Positions 12,812 to 25,743 of a DNA stretch of 64,000 nucleotides are shown in pieces; the first letter of the stretch is position 1; each line of letters starts with the position of its first letter. The notes below the pieces were generated by a model. The model had not been told where the DNA came from and made no database searches. It worked only from the letters and a program-made list of their open reading frames with translations. Location of the stretch: NCBI GenBank assembly GCA_001599615.1, contig BCHJ01000006.1, forward strand, positions 250,744 to 314,743, written 5' to 3'. The stretch comes from Thielaviopsis euricoi (Eukaryota > Ascomycota > Sordariomycetes > Microascales > Ceratocystidaceae). The position numbers and the translations under genes were made by a program.

Positions 12812-13140
12812 TTTAATGTCTGAACACTTGAATGACCTGAAGCCCTCCTTCATCACTAACTTATAACTACGACATTAACTGTAGAGAATAAAAGACCCTG
12901 ACTGGTAAAAAAAAAACCCCCCCTTCATCACAGTAACTGTTTGCTCTTGTCACGTTTCCACGAAACAGACCAGTAATTTCTCTATTATCTTTTTTCTTCT
13001 TTTCTTTTTTTTTTCCTATCAACTTAGTACTCATCTTCTTCAGTCCCTCCCGTCTTCAAAAAAACCGGTAATCTGTATGCGCCAAGGACGTCCAAATATA
13101 TCGTGAGACATTTGCCTGTTAGCCTGCATATCGCATCGTG

Positions 13141-13213
13141 CCCCCCCCCCNNNNNNNNNNNNNNNNNNNNNNNNNNNNNNNNNNNCCCCCCCCCCCCCCC
13201 CCCCCCCCCCCCC
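13141..13213. other. Assembly gap flanked by poly-C
   Basis: Ten C (13141-13150), 35 N (13151-13185) and 28 C (13186-13213). The gap sits inside a C homopolymer, so the true length is unknown. The break is most simply a sequencing failure through a long G/C run rather than missing unique sequence. Confidence 0.95.
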
Positions 13214-15919
13214 GCGTGAGCTGACGGAAAAGCACTGCTACCAATGTGTTTATGCTACATATCCCAAGAATAAACTCTACCGTTTACTCGCTAAGCGGTA
13301 GCTTGCACGCTGTCTTTATTTTCTGCTTCCCATGTTACTATTTTCCACTACATGACTTCCAAGCATTGTGCCCAATTTCGTCATTTGGGCTTCAGCTTCA
13401 CACTGCACTACACTGCTCGCTTTGGCATAGAAACCGACTGTCTTCCTCTACTACTCTGCATTCCTCGCCTACATGCTGCCTCTTTAAAGCTAAGACTGTA
13501 ATGAGTCCCGTGACTGGTCTGTAGCCATCGTCATTCGACCCGACCCAACCCAACCCAATCCACAGCCACTTAGCCATTAGGAAGAGGTCCATGCTCAGCC
13601 CAGCCCGGCCCAACCCTACTTGCGTATAATATCCAACTCCGACTTATCCGCGTCGTGTCTCGCCCTCTTGGCTTATCGAACCGCAGCCAGGCGTCTCTGT
13701 TGTTTCTTCCTATTGGCAGAGAAGAGACAGTCTTGACGTAGTGATGATCAACTTGGAATACGAGCACCGCACCACATCTTCTTTGGGACCGCTGGTACAA
13801 ATCAAATACACTGTTCACAACTTTATTTGTTATCTTATTCGCTTGTCTCTGCAGCAGCATCTTTAAATATCATTCCGATTCTCATGGATGTGTTGTATTA
13901 CCGCTATGAACTAGTGTCTCTCGTATAGCTTTTGTAAGTAGAAAATCCTGTTGTCATCACATGGAATTTTTGAGTTTGCTTATCACCAACTCTTCCCAGC
14001 AGAAGCAAATCATTTCACTCTGGTATTCCATGCTTTAAAGACATTTATTATTGTTTTTCCGCACAAAAAGCCAAGAAATAATATAAGAAAAAGTGCCTCG
14101 AGGGAACGGCTGGCCCTAGAAAAAATTAAGAAAAAGAAAAAAAAAATAAGGAAGAAAAACACAAACAAGAAACCTCGTATTCTCAGTCAACCGAAATTTC
14201 GCTTTTCCGCCAAATTGAAGCTAAAATCAAGCACGCATCTATAAATTATCGCAAATAAGCTCTATTTTTTTTTGTCTCTCTCTTGCTTGGGCGCCCTCCC
14301 CCTGAAGTGGCGCCACAGGTCTTCAGCCACATCATGTGACCAGCCTCATGGGCCCACTTAACCCAGTGCTAGTGGCTTGGCCCTCGATAACCCTAGTCCT
14401 GGGGTTTACAAGTGGTCAACGCCATTGCGTGGCTTCGTCCGTAATGCTGACGTTGCCCATGGTTGTGAATGGCGATATTGCCGTCACTTTGCAGTTTCTC
14501 AAACACTGCAGCCCCAATCGTGAAGGAGATTCCGGGACTAGAATCTCCATTTGCCAAGCTATTATCCAATAGGGGCAGTCGCTTTCCCATCACCATGGCA
14601 TTTCTCAAGTAATAAAGAGCAGTAGCGCCTATTTGTCCATGGTGCTTCAAAATTTGCATCGTCGTCTGTGTGGATCAGGCCTTGAACACTATTCTTTATA
14701 TTATTCCTCTCATTCATTCGACCGACATGGATGGGCTACTTGCAGAGCTCATAGATGCATCTAGATCTTGGTAAACACGTACCACACGCACCTGCCAAGT
14801 GACTACGACAGGTCTAGACTTTAAGCTAAAAAGAAATATACGTTTAGCTACCAGCGTCGTCGCGAGCGGAACTAATCAAAAGGAAATACACTTATATTCG
14901 CTCGGCAAATCTGACCTATGTACATTAGTGTACTGCCAGAAATAAAAAATGAATATTGCAAACATGTCGAGCGTAGGGACCTAAACGTCTTCTTGTCACT
15001 TGTCACGCCACGCGTCAGTTGTCTTGCAAGTTGTGCAGAACTAGACCAGTCATAGATGATTGATATAGATGACACCAACACGTTGCTGATATGTGCCTGT
15101 GTTACACAGAACATGTTCTTCCCAGCCGTGTTCATTCACATTGTCTACTCTATTTTGCAGTAGTATATCTGTTTTCTGATATAAATGGATATTTAGAGTG
15201 TCTCGTTACGCGTCTATGTTCTAAAAGTCAATACCTCCCTATTCCACTGCCATGTGTGTGGGCGAAACCTTAAAAGCTTCAAGAATCATGCGAAACCACA
15301 CCTTTATAAGACACCTTCATACCCTACTATGATATGTTTAAGGCCAACATAGCTTCAGTATACTCTCTCCGTCAATGCAAAACATTAAACATGCATTGTA
15401 GTTGATTGAAACAAATCCTATGAAGTTTTAACGCTTTCTTTGATTGTCAAGACTAAATTCAACTGATATAAAATAATAAAAATAAAAACTCCTCACTCGT
15501 CATCATAGTCGGACTCCGTAGACCTGGCTATGGAAGAAGGACACTAAAAGCCCATATATAAAACCAACAAAAAACTAATAATACGTGACACACCGTCTAA
15601 CAACTAGACAACTCAGAAATCCACGGATGGTACAATCGCTTCCCTGACTGTCAAAGTAGATATTGAGACAAAAGAAAAAGGAAAAGACGGGAACAGAGGG
15701 GACAAGAGACTTGGAAAACATGACTGGTATATATGAACGCTTGAGACAAAAAAAGAGAATAATTGTGGGAACTGAAAAGAAGAGGGAAGAAAGATGGCGG
15801 CATTTTCTAGATGTCGTGGATCACAAGCAAAAGAGCCGGTGCCAACACCGAGATTGTGTAACCGTAGCAAACTTCTTGTTTCTCTTTTTTTTCGTTTTCC
15901 GTATTTCGATGGCCGTCGT

Positions 15920-17694
15920 TTAGAAGTTTTCTTTGCCCCAGACGAAGGAGAAACTGTAGACGAAAACGTTAGCACTACAACTCGTAATATCTTGGTGTTG
16001 GTGAGGAAGCAAACTTACCCAGGATCACTGTACTTGTTGCAGTAAATGTGCAGAGCACTACCCAGACCCTTGGGACCACAGAAGAAGACACCAGCCTCGG
16101 CAGGCGTGTGCAGCTTGCGGATACCACGGAAAATCATGTCCCAGTTGGGACGGCCAAAGTTGGTGGGCGAGCGCAGACCAGTAATGGCGTCTCTGTCGGC
16201 ATCGGCGTCGTTGATCATAATGTTGGTGGCATCGTCGACCTTGATCTTGGCAGTCAGGTAGGTGTGAATCTCAATACGGCTGTCAATATCCTGAGCCTCG
16301 ATGGCCAGCAGCAGCGAGCGGAACCACTCAAATGAGCCAAAGTCACGGCAAATCCAGACAAAGTAAACCTTGCTGAGACGCGTGCGCTCCTTGGGGTAGT
16401 TCATGCGGTACCAGATAGACTTCAGAATAGAAGCAAAGGGAGTGATACCAATACCGGCACCGACCAGCATCGAGATCTCGTACTTGAAGACATCTTCAGA
16501 GGCCGAACCAAAGGGACCATCGACGTAGACACGGGGCAGAACACGTCTCAGAGCAGGGTCAATACCGTCACCATCAGTACCGACAACGTTGCTACCCTTC
16601 TTGTCCTTGCCTCCGAGGTCACAGCCAAGAGCAGTGGCTAGGTCACGAGTGAAGTCACCAACAATACGGACATGAACGGAGATGTAGTCCTCCTCAGGAG
16701 CCGACGTCAGAGTGAAGGGGTGGTACTGCCAGAGCGAAACAGCAGGGCAGCACAGGAAGATGTATTGACCGGCACGGGTCTTGGTGTGCTCCTTCTTGAT
16801 TTGGATCTCACAAACGTTGCTAGGGTGCTGGATGACCTTGGAGACGACGGTCTTGTGGCGACCACGAACCTCACGCGCAATACGCTCACCCAGGTAGCAG
16901 AAACCACCGTATGTCCAGTACTGCCAGAAAACACCAATAGAACTGGGACCAACGACAGTGCAGAAGGGAGCAGAGTCAGGCTGAATCATGCAGAAGGCAC
17001 CGTGAAGGGCCCAGAAGAAGAAGAAAATGATGAACATGTGGTGCGTGTACCAGAAGCGCTCGTAGTTGGCACGACGAGGGCCTTCAACCGAAGTGCAGAC
17101 GATACCCATCAGGGCAATAAGCATGACGTAGCCAGTCCAGCCGGGACCAGAAACAAGGTTGGCGACGAGGAAGCCATAGATACCCAGGTGGTTCTTGGCA
17201 GCGACCTGGGCCAGGTTGTTCCAGTGAGCAATAGTGTGAACCCAAGACCAAAACACAATGGACCAGGCAGTGACAATGTGGAAGGTGATGTTCTTGTCGA
17301 ACTGGATGATACCGTTAAGAGGAGTCTGACGAGCCAGGGAGATCAGAGTTCTGCAGACGGGGAACAGGATCAGGGCTACATCGACGTGGAGAATGAGAGC
17401 CGAGGAACGGGCAATTGTGTAGGTGAAGCCAAAGGTTGCACGTGCACCAGCCAAACTCTCTTTATCGGTATAGTGCACAGCAGCCAAACTAAAGACGAGG
17501 GCCTGGAGGAAGGCGAAGACGAAGACGAAGAAACGACGGTAGCCTTCGTTCACCATCCAACGGTCAAAGCGTTCCTTGGAGGTGAGCTCTGCTTGCCGCT
17601 CCTGGGTCATCTCACCCGAAAGCAGCATGCGAGTCAGAGGCGTACCTCTGGACCGCTCGACCTTCTCCTTTGAAAAATCGACGAAGCTGTTCAT
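15920..17694 (-). CDS. NADPH oxidase NoxB (Nox2-type fungal superoxide-generating oxidase)
   Basis: Two exons, 17694-16019 and 15953-15920, give 569 aa with a 65-nt intron (GTAAGT...CTACAG). The enzyme passes electrons from NADPH through FAD and two haems across the membrane to oxygen, making superoxide. The N-terminal ~50-residue extension (DFSKEK...RGTPLTRMLLSGEMT) is typical of NoxB and absent from NoxA; no EF-hands are present, which excludes NoxC. Haem ligands align with H139 and H153 (NITFH; VHTIAH) and H218 and H231 (YTHH; LHG). HPFTLTSAP at 325-333 binds FAD; GAGIGITPF (412-420), the 444-458 segment and FFCGP (537-541) bind NADPH. The last exon has only 34 nt and supplies the conserved end FSFVWGKENF. 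NoxB is known to need the regulator NoxR and Rac, and acts in ascospore germination and infection structures. The start context is TCAAAATGA. The coding GC is higher than its surroundings. Confidence 0.96.
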
Positions 17695-20600
17695 TTTGAC
17701 TGTATATGCTGATTATGTTGTCGAAGTGGGGATCCCAGATCCCAGTAGACGACTAGAGCGTTGAAGACGAAAGATGGCGGAGGTTATTATTAGAGCCGAG
17801 GGTTGTATATAGTCGTAAAGATGTCGTTTTTTTAAAGTTAATCAGTTCGGCGTTGGATTAAAGAAGAGACGGTTAAGACAATGAATGAAGCTGTAGAACG
17901 AAGGGCTGCACTATTCAGATCCTGCTGAACTGACAATGAAGTGGCATCCAGATGAAGGTAAATAATAAAAGAAATAATAAAAAATTATAGGAATATACAA
18001 GAAAAGAAGAAGAAAATAAAAATATATAAAAAAGCAAAAGAAAGAAGAGGAAGATAAAGTTGAAGGGGTCGTGTATTATCTCGCTCACAGCGGCACTGCC
18101 ATTAAACTTTGCTGTGTAAATGTCAAGCAAAAGATTTAAGAACTGTGAAAACCCAAACAACTTCACCGGAAAAAGTCAAGTCAGCACGTGTAGAGAGAAA
18201 AGGAAGGAAAAAAGAAGAGAAGAAGAAAAGGAAAAAGAAAGAAAGAGAGAGAGAGAAAAAGAGAGGAAGCAGAAATTCCGGTGACGAGGGTAGATATGTG
18301 TTATAGAAATTCCACTTTGGATTGAATGTCGTGTCTGTACTTGCATGCAAATTCTGAGGTGTGCAAGGGGGCAAAGCCGAAACATGAGCATGGCATGATG
18401 AAGACAAGAGAAAACGAAAGGGGGACCTGCTGCTGTCAGAGCAGGGCAGAGCACGGCAAGCAATAGTGGATTACAGCGCTATAGCATGTTAGACGGACAG
18501 GCTCTTGAGGCTTGGGAAAANAAAAAAAAAAAAAAAAAAAAAACCCCCACTAACAAAAGGCTCGTGAGCTCGCGCTGGAGCTTGCGCCAACTCACCAATT
18601 CCTGTCTGGGCAAGAGACGAGCAAAAGCAAGCAAGGAAGGGCACGATAGTTAGACCAGACTTGACAAGGGGGTGGTGTCAGAAACACAGCAAATCAGGCC
18701 CTACATCCTGGTCCAAACCAAGCCCAGGCTGGTCTACCGCTCAAACGCAGTGGACCGCCGTGACAAGTAACGGACGGGCACGGACAGCTGAACAAGACAC
18801 AAGTGTCTTGAGCTCATGTATTTGCTGTCGTCGAGGCGTGGGTAACTCTGGTTCTGTCATTCTTTTTCTTTTCTGTTATTATTTCTTTGCTCTTCATGTT
18901 TGAGATGGCTTTTGCGAATGGTGGATTGGCGATCAGACTTTGTGTACTTGCTGGCTTGAGGTAGTTATGAATCACTTGCACTCAATGGGCAATTGGCATT
19001 ATGAACCGAGGGCTAATGGTCGGAGAGACGGGATGTCTGGATACCGCTCTGAATAGATCGGGTTGGATAGCACAAAGCCTTGCTTGCCAAGAAAAAGTTG
19101 ACCGGATCAGTGCAGATGGATGTGATTTGAGGCTCAAGTAGCGGCATGCAACTGCTACTAGCAATAGTGATTCGGGGTTGGTTGATTTCTTGAGATGGAA
19201 ACGAGCAGATGAGACCTGGAGATCACGGGGGTGTATGGATGATGGAGTTTTGTTAATTTTGTGTGTGCGTGTGCCCTCAATGCATATACTGTTTAACTAA
19301 TTTTCTCGTACACAGGTTGTATGGAGGCGGCAAGACTGGCTATCTGCATTTTTCAGCAGTATGAGTCTGGCGGCTTCCTTTCCTGATGTCAAGCCGCCGC
19401 AAAGCAAACAAGGGAAGAGCGCGCAATAGGCGCAAGAAACGCAGCAGTAATTTAAGCAACTGAACAAAAAAAAATGCATGTAACCGCTCTAACATGTCTC
19501 GCTAATAATAAAGATGCTGCTGTCGGTAAGTACAAAAGTCAAAAGTCACTGATATTTCCATTCCATTGTTTCGAAACGTTTTCTATTTCTTCGTGTGTTG
19601 CACCGCCGGAGCCAGATTTAACCGGAGACCGACTTGGCCGAGTGAAACGGAATATTGTTTTCTTTTGTTATTCTAGTATGACTACTGCCAGTATATCCTT
19701 TGTCTTGGTCTGTATTTTGAATCTTCAGAAGACACTTTTCTCACGCATATTCTCTTCTTGACGGGACAGCCAACCCACGATAAACAAACGCGCGAGAAAC
19801 AGTCTTGGCACATGACAAACCACGCTTAAATGTCATGACTATTCCCCCAAGGTTTCTTCTTCTCTCCCTCTTTCGGTCTTCTTCTTTTCATTCTTCTTAT
19901 TCTTCTTTTTCTTCCAGTCTGTTTGCTTATTCTCTTGTTCGATGGCCGTTTCAGCCCAGACCTTGTTACGGAGCCCGCGTCCCTGATAACTGCAACGTTA
20001 TAGGCCTTCGACCCAGCTAAATATCCAGGCCTGCCCCCTGGGGAAAAAAAACCGAACATAAAATAAAAAAAAATAAAAAGTGTGCTCCTCCAGCGACTAA
20101 GGGAGCAAGTAGATTTAACTAATCCCATTAATCAAAAACCAAGCATGTCGACCTTATTCCTGTTTAGATTTAGACGTTGAGCTTGGCACGCCTGGCAGTT
20201 TCAACCTCTATTGAAACAACGCAATTACATCACCGCATGGAGTTGTATTGTACAGCTGAATACTTGCTGATGTCAATAGTAAAGTATACTGAGAGTTTCT
20301 GATTCTTACTTTATTACTCAATCGCTGTGACATGTTATCAGTTTCTGATTCCAAGAGTCGACACACCAACTTTGATAATGATATTCAGCTGCACTCGTAA
20401 ATCGTGCCATTGGTGTTTTCGCCTTGGCCAATCATCAGCAACTTATCGCCAATCTAAATCCTCAAGGAAACACTTTCAGCGCTTCGCGGGCGGATGTTTT
20501 TCTCTTCCCTGTCCATACAATGTTATTCGTCGGCATTTTTTTTTCTCTATTTTCTTCTGCACTTCCATTCTACTATCCATTAGGCCTACTTTTTTTTTTT

Positions 20601-23226
20601 TTCTTGCGACAGGTTTTGCGTCGTTTACGTCTCAATGTTTCACCCAGGGATGTAGAACGGCAAGATGCGCCACTCTGAGACGCAATGCGTCGCCCGAACG
20701 GTAGCTTCACAATGCGACGTATAATCCATTCTCTTCATTTTTTTTCTTATTCGTTTCTTTGTTTCCCAGAAAAAGGTTCACGGCCGCTTGTGCTCTGGTA
20801 TCAGCTACTCGGTGAGAAACAATGGACGCGCAATGCTTCTGCATCATGAAGCTGTTCCTGACTTGTCAATGACACTCTGCACCACTTCCACTTTCTCGCG
20901 CGTCCCGGAAGTCTGGCCTGTTAACTTCTATGACACACATCTCGTTTCTGACTCTTTTTGCTTTTTCTCTCTCCTCTTTTTGTTCTGCAAGTCATTACGC
21001 AAAATGCAATGTCTTCTGCAAGCCTCCTCGGGTTGTCTCCATTCTATACCTCTTGCTCATGCTCTTGACAAGCTTTAAGTCTTGTGATTCATACAGGGTC
21101 CTGATCGTGACGATCTCAGAGATAACAAATATTGGAGAGAGAAAAGCATTTTTCCTACTCGCGTAGTACTACTCCTAGTTCTCGTAGATAATGGCGTGTT
21201 AAGGTGCTTTGCTATGGCCTATTCTTGGAGTCCAACAGTCGATTCTTGTACGACTAGTCCGTGAGAATACACAATAGCAAGCGCTAATAATAAATCTCCG
21301 CGGAACCCATAATTTCTTTTTTTCTATTCTTCCTCTAGCTCTAGCATCCATCATCCTTTTCAACCCTTAACCGCCGAAGCCCTCCTTGTATGGATATACA
21401 TAACTCATCTCGCTCTAAATACTTGGCACATCTAGTTTGTGTCGGAGATAATTAACAACAGATGAGGGCGGGAAGAGTGGGAAGAGAGACTAAAAGAGAT
21501 AACACACCGGCTAGCAACGAATGGAGTGGTTGCTGGCAGAGAAACACATCACTGTCGACCCATAGTCAGCTAATACACTACACCTGGCGGAAAAAGAGCC
21601 ATACTTTTTGAGGGCCCTGAATTCTTCCGGATCCCATAATTCCGGGAATTTGCAGACTTATGCAAAGAAATAGCTTGGCGCTTGACTGGCTTCGGCAAAT
21701 AAATTGCTTGATGTAAGAATATTTGCTTTGATGAGAGGTGCAGTGCAAGTGTTAGGGTTAATAATACAATGCCAACAACAGCCTATAAGCCAAGATTCAG
21801 CTCCCTTATGTCAAAGCCCCCCGACGTCCCGAGATATCCGCCATCTCCGATTTAACCTGCCATGTTTTCATATAGTCCCTAATGCTAGTTGTTTCCAGGT
21901 TCAGCGCTCAAGTCGCATTTCATTCCATGAGCCGAATTATTGCAGCGTTGCTATTGCTACATTACAAAAAGCCAAAGCTCTACCTTGCTCTTCTTCCTCT
22001 GGCAAGCTATTGAGTACATAAATGTGGTAACTTCAGTATCTCTCGATGTCTGTAAAAGCCACCGTTGAGGGAAAAAAGAGAGAAATGAAAAGTCTATGGC
22101 ACTGATTCATCACATCTAACCTCGAGTTCCTTAGATTATCACCATATATAGCTTCATGCTTTTAACTCACTGTGAAGCATACCGTGTAACATTAATAGTA
22201 CTACTTACTGGTACAAATATTTCTGATAGGCCTGAGCCCTACCACTACACCCGTTCTGCGTCTGATTCTCCAAGTGTGCTGAGCCCTTGTTGTAGGCTTT
22301 GACAGCAGCATCTTGCATCAAACAGTCCGAAACAAGCCACACTCAAAGATGCAGCCATTGTCACGACTGTCTTTTATATCTCTCTTTTTCCAGTGCCGTT
22401 CTCTCTTCAATTTTGCGCCATGTGGCTTACAAAGGCTATGGGTTGTCGTTGTACTATGTAAACAAGCGTGGCATAAAATGGTATATAGACTCTTATTTTA
22501 TGACTATTCTGTCTCATCTGCTATCATATCATGGTAGTCTACAGACTCCGAAGTTCAGTGCCTTATAGTATTTAGCAGATAAACTACTTGTGAACCACAT
22601 TCCAGTCTGTATGTGAATAATACACTGGACTGCTATCTTATACCTGACCTTGGTTAACTAAATTCCAACCCTGTCGACCCAATTCAATCATACTACTAAA
22701 CTTGTTCTGATCAAAGAAAGAATTTGACAATAGTCGCTCATGTATCCGCTCGTGTGAGTTCGTGATACTGCTTTATATCCTACTCTACCAGTTACACAAA
22801 ACTTAGCTGGATCTTGTCTGGGTTTAAATCACCACTATGCTGATTCCAGACAACCGAGATATTACGTCAGATCTCTCGTGTTAAGTAGCAACTGGTCTTT
22901 ACTAAAACGTCTTCCCTGGCATATTCACTAGGCAGGCTTTAACTAGCAAGCTGCATTCCGGTACCAATCTGGAAAACCATTGAAGTCACTCACTCACTCA
23001 CTTTACCAGCACCGAGCCAAATGGTATGCAGTGATCAACACCGACCAGGTCATATATGTGTTGCTATTGACTGGTAAAGGAAAATGTATGTATGTATATC
23101 AACTCCATCCATGCCAGCACAAGCCATGCACATGTCTCGCGCTCAAAAACACAGAAATCTCATTACACAACTATGAATACAACACCCTTCGCATCCCGCA
23201 GCGGCACAAGTGCCGGCCACATCCGC
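17695..23226. other. 5.5 kb gene-free region upstream of noxB
   Basis: This lies between the noxB start and the ubc4 3' end. It holds purine-rich tracts at 17940-18270, an A run with one ambiguous base at 18521, and scattered T-rich runs (20530-20610). Small ORFs have no recognisable features. The noxB-proximal kilobase is presumably its promoter. I see nothing else that can be supported. Confidence 0.55.
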
Positions 23227-24367
23227 TTAGATGGCGTACTTTCTAGTCCACTCGCGAGCTGTCGCCTCGTACCGCGCGCGGTCAGTCTTGTAGAGGTGGG
23301 CGATCTCGGGAACGAGCGGGTCGTCGGGGTTGGGGTCAGTCAGCATAGAGCAGATAGACAGCAGAACTAGACAAGGTTAGCATCAGACAAAACAATACTA
23401 TCAAAGGGAAATGGAGACATACCCTTGGAGATGGTCAAAGCAGGGCTCCACTGGTCACGCAGAATATCCAGGCAGATGCTGCCGTTCGAGTTGATGTTGG
23501 GGTGGTAGATTCTGGTGGTGAACGACACCTTCGGGGGCTTGAAGGGGTAGTCTGTGGGGAAGTGAATGCTCAGGAAGAAGACACCATCAGCATACGGAGA
23601 GTCGGCCTGGAAACTTGTTAGTCTAGCTGTCAATTCGGTATTGGGGATCAGTACTTACGGGACCCATGATGGTCGCCTGCCAGTGGAACTGCACAGAAAA
23701 AAAAGATGTTAGTCGAATGTTGCGTCATAGAGGCATTTGGTGCCGGGTCAAAGGAATCGAGGCCTTACCAGGTCATCACCGATAGGACCAGCAGAGCACG
23801 AAGAGGGCGGGTCACTACGAAATAGTCAGTAAATGGAAAACGGGTCATGTAGTGTGCTTTGTCCCATCACAGTCATGATCCGCTGTGTCTATTTTTGTGG
23901 TGTCGGCTTGTAGTGTCACGCTTAACCAAGTCGTGTGACGGCGGGTATGGCGGCTGCGCTATGGTGGTCCTCTGACTATTTTTTTTTCTCGATTAGGCTT
24001 CATCTCAGCCCCGCACCCGCAGCAATTGACACCAAATCCCCACTCCCAAGTCATCGACAGCCTCGCGTGAAGGTGGGTGGTGGGTGCATTCTATGGCAGA
24101 GTAACTGCCACAGTTTTAGGCGAGGGAAAGCGGTGCGAACGGCGGTTTTGTTTCGGAGAACAAGGCTGAGACTAGGCGAGACCCAGACGTTTGGGTTTTT
24201 TGTCGAGCCACGAAGGAAAGCAAGACTAAGCAAGCCGTAAAAGACGGCTGGAATGAGACCAGACAAAGTAGACGAGTTTCTCGTGATGTGATGGACAAAA
24301 GTTGGAGAGTAGAGCGTGCTTACCGGCCGAGGTCAGCGAGCTCCTTGTTAATGCGCTTCAGGGCCAT
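23227..24367 (-). CDS. Ubiquitin-conjugating enzyme E2, Ubc4/Ubc5 (UBE2D) type
   Basis: Five exons, 24367-24324, 23814-23769, 23688-23659, 23606-23423 and 23366-23227, join to 147 aa, exactly the size of UBE2D enzymes. The protein starts MALKRINKELADLGRDPPSS and ends ATAREWTRKYAI, almost the same as other Ubc4/5 proteins. HPN at 75-77 and the active-site Cys85 (GSICLDILRDQW) are intact, as is the DPNPDDPLVPEIAH region. It takes ubiquitin from E1 and passes it, with RING or HECT E3 ligases, to short-lived and abnormal proteins for proteasomal breakdown. The introns are 509, 80, 52 and 56 nt; the first, after only 44 nt of coding sequence, is the longest in the window. The exons are far more conserved than anything around them, so the structure is secure. 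Confidence 0.97.
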
Positions 24368-25743
24368 TGTGAGTTATGTGTGGTGTGTAGTGATAAAGCT
24401 GCACGCTCCCGGGTGGTCTGTAAGGGGCGAACAAAGTGTTTGGTTAGCAAGGAATCGTGAATGAATGAGGGGTGAGACGGAAAGTATCCGGATGCCCAAG
24501 CTGATTCTATGACGATGTTGTTGGTCCTGTCTTATGTAATACAACACACGGAATGCAATACGGCGGTCGACAAAGAGTGGCGGCGGGAGCAAATAGCGGG
24601 TAGGAAGAGAAGAAGGCTCAACGTACAGCGTATGGAGGAGGGGTAGATTAAAGAAGGTGCAGCACAGCAGTCAAACTGAGGCACAACAGACGGAACAGAA
24701 AAAAAAACAAAAGAGGTATCGTTATCGCGAAGACAAAAAAAAAAAAAAACTTAAAGCAACTCCGGCTACTAGGATTTATGGAGAACGGTAAAAGACAAGA
24801 TTGTAAGGGGAGGAGAGAGAAAGAGAGGAGAGGAAAAAGAGAGGAAGAAAAAGCACATGAATGACGAACGAAAAGAATGCAAAAGAATATGGAAGGAGGC
24901 GCCGACACCGTTTGGTATCAGTGCGTGGGGCACTGTCCATTAGCGCTCCTCACTGTGTATCTCTATCTGCTTAACAGTGCGAGTTAGTGACGGCTGAAGC
25001 GAAGTGGGGAGCTGTATCCATTCATCGCTATAGCCATTGTGGCAGCTGCAGAGGGGCCGTTTCATATTGAAGTCTCAGCTGCTGACAAGTGCTGGGTCCT
25101 CCAGCCACCTTGTGGCGCCATGATTGAATGACACTGTGGCGCATGCTCTCCATGGAGGGGAATTTAGGCGTAGACACTTCGAGAAGCTTCGTTGGTAGCA
25201 TTATCCAGCCAATTACTATGACAGCTCAATTTCTTGAGAAACCCGAGAAGGGCTACTGAGTAATGGAAAAATAAGCCAAGGCATAGTAAAAAAAAAAAAA
25301 TATATATATATACATAAAAAAGACTTCAAATCATCGGTATAGGCGCAATTGAGGCACCGCCCCCCCACACAGCCCAGATTGTATACAGTCACACTGGGTT
25401 GGGACGCACTGTCTTTGGCACTGAGTACACGCTGATGAGGGTGATACGGACGTTATTTGTGTGACATAAGATGAAATTACAAGTACCTCGTACAATATCT
25501 CTTGTGACAGCTATTCTTTGATATTTCAACAATAGCCAACTATCCATGGTATTCAAAAGACTGCCATTAGATCTGTTGGTTGCACAGGACTGTACAGCGG
25601 GCAACAAAGAAATGACGATATGTCTGCTTTGTTTGGACAAGAGCGTTTACCCAGAGGCACATTCAAGAACAGTTTACCGATATAACAACCAACGAATGCA
25701 GATAGCCAATCATGATGAATACCGATGGAGCAATTGTAATTGC
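24368..25743. other. ubc4 upstream / GCDH downstream intergenic region
   Basis: This 1.4 kb contains a purine-rich + strand stretch at 24640-24900 (pyrimidine-rich on the minus strand, upstream of ubc4), a TA-dinucleotide run near 25301-25312, and no supported gene. It should hold the ubc4 promoter and the GCDH 3' UTR. Confidence 0.55.

Larger units (their letters stand above)
8494..15919. other. 7.4 kb gene-free region
   Basis: This lies between the start of the surface-protein gene and the 3' end of noxB. From 8500 to about 9450 the + strand is purine-rich, so it is pyrimidine-rich upstream of the minus-strand gene; this is probably promoter and leader. Beyond it are a (GAAAA)n repeat, many poly-A/T runs, decayed ACTGA/ACTGC and CCTGA pentamer repeats, a sequencing gap within poly-C at 13151-13185, and one weak protein-like stretch at 14393-14659 (see findings). 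ORFs are short or low complexity, and I see no supported gene. Confidence 0.6.

Noticed and set aside
16672..17673. 333-codon ORF on the + strand
   Set aside because: It is the antisense shadow of noxB.
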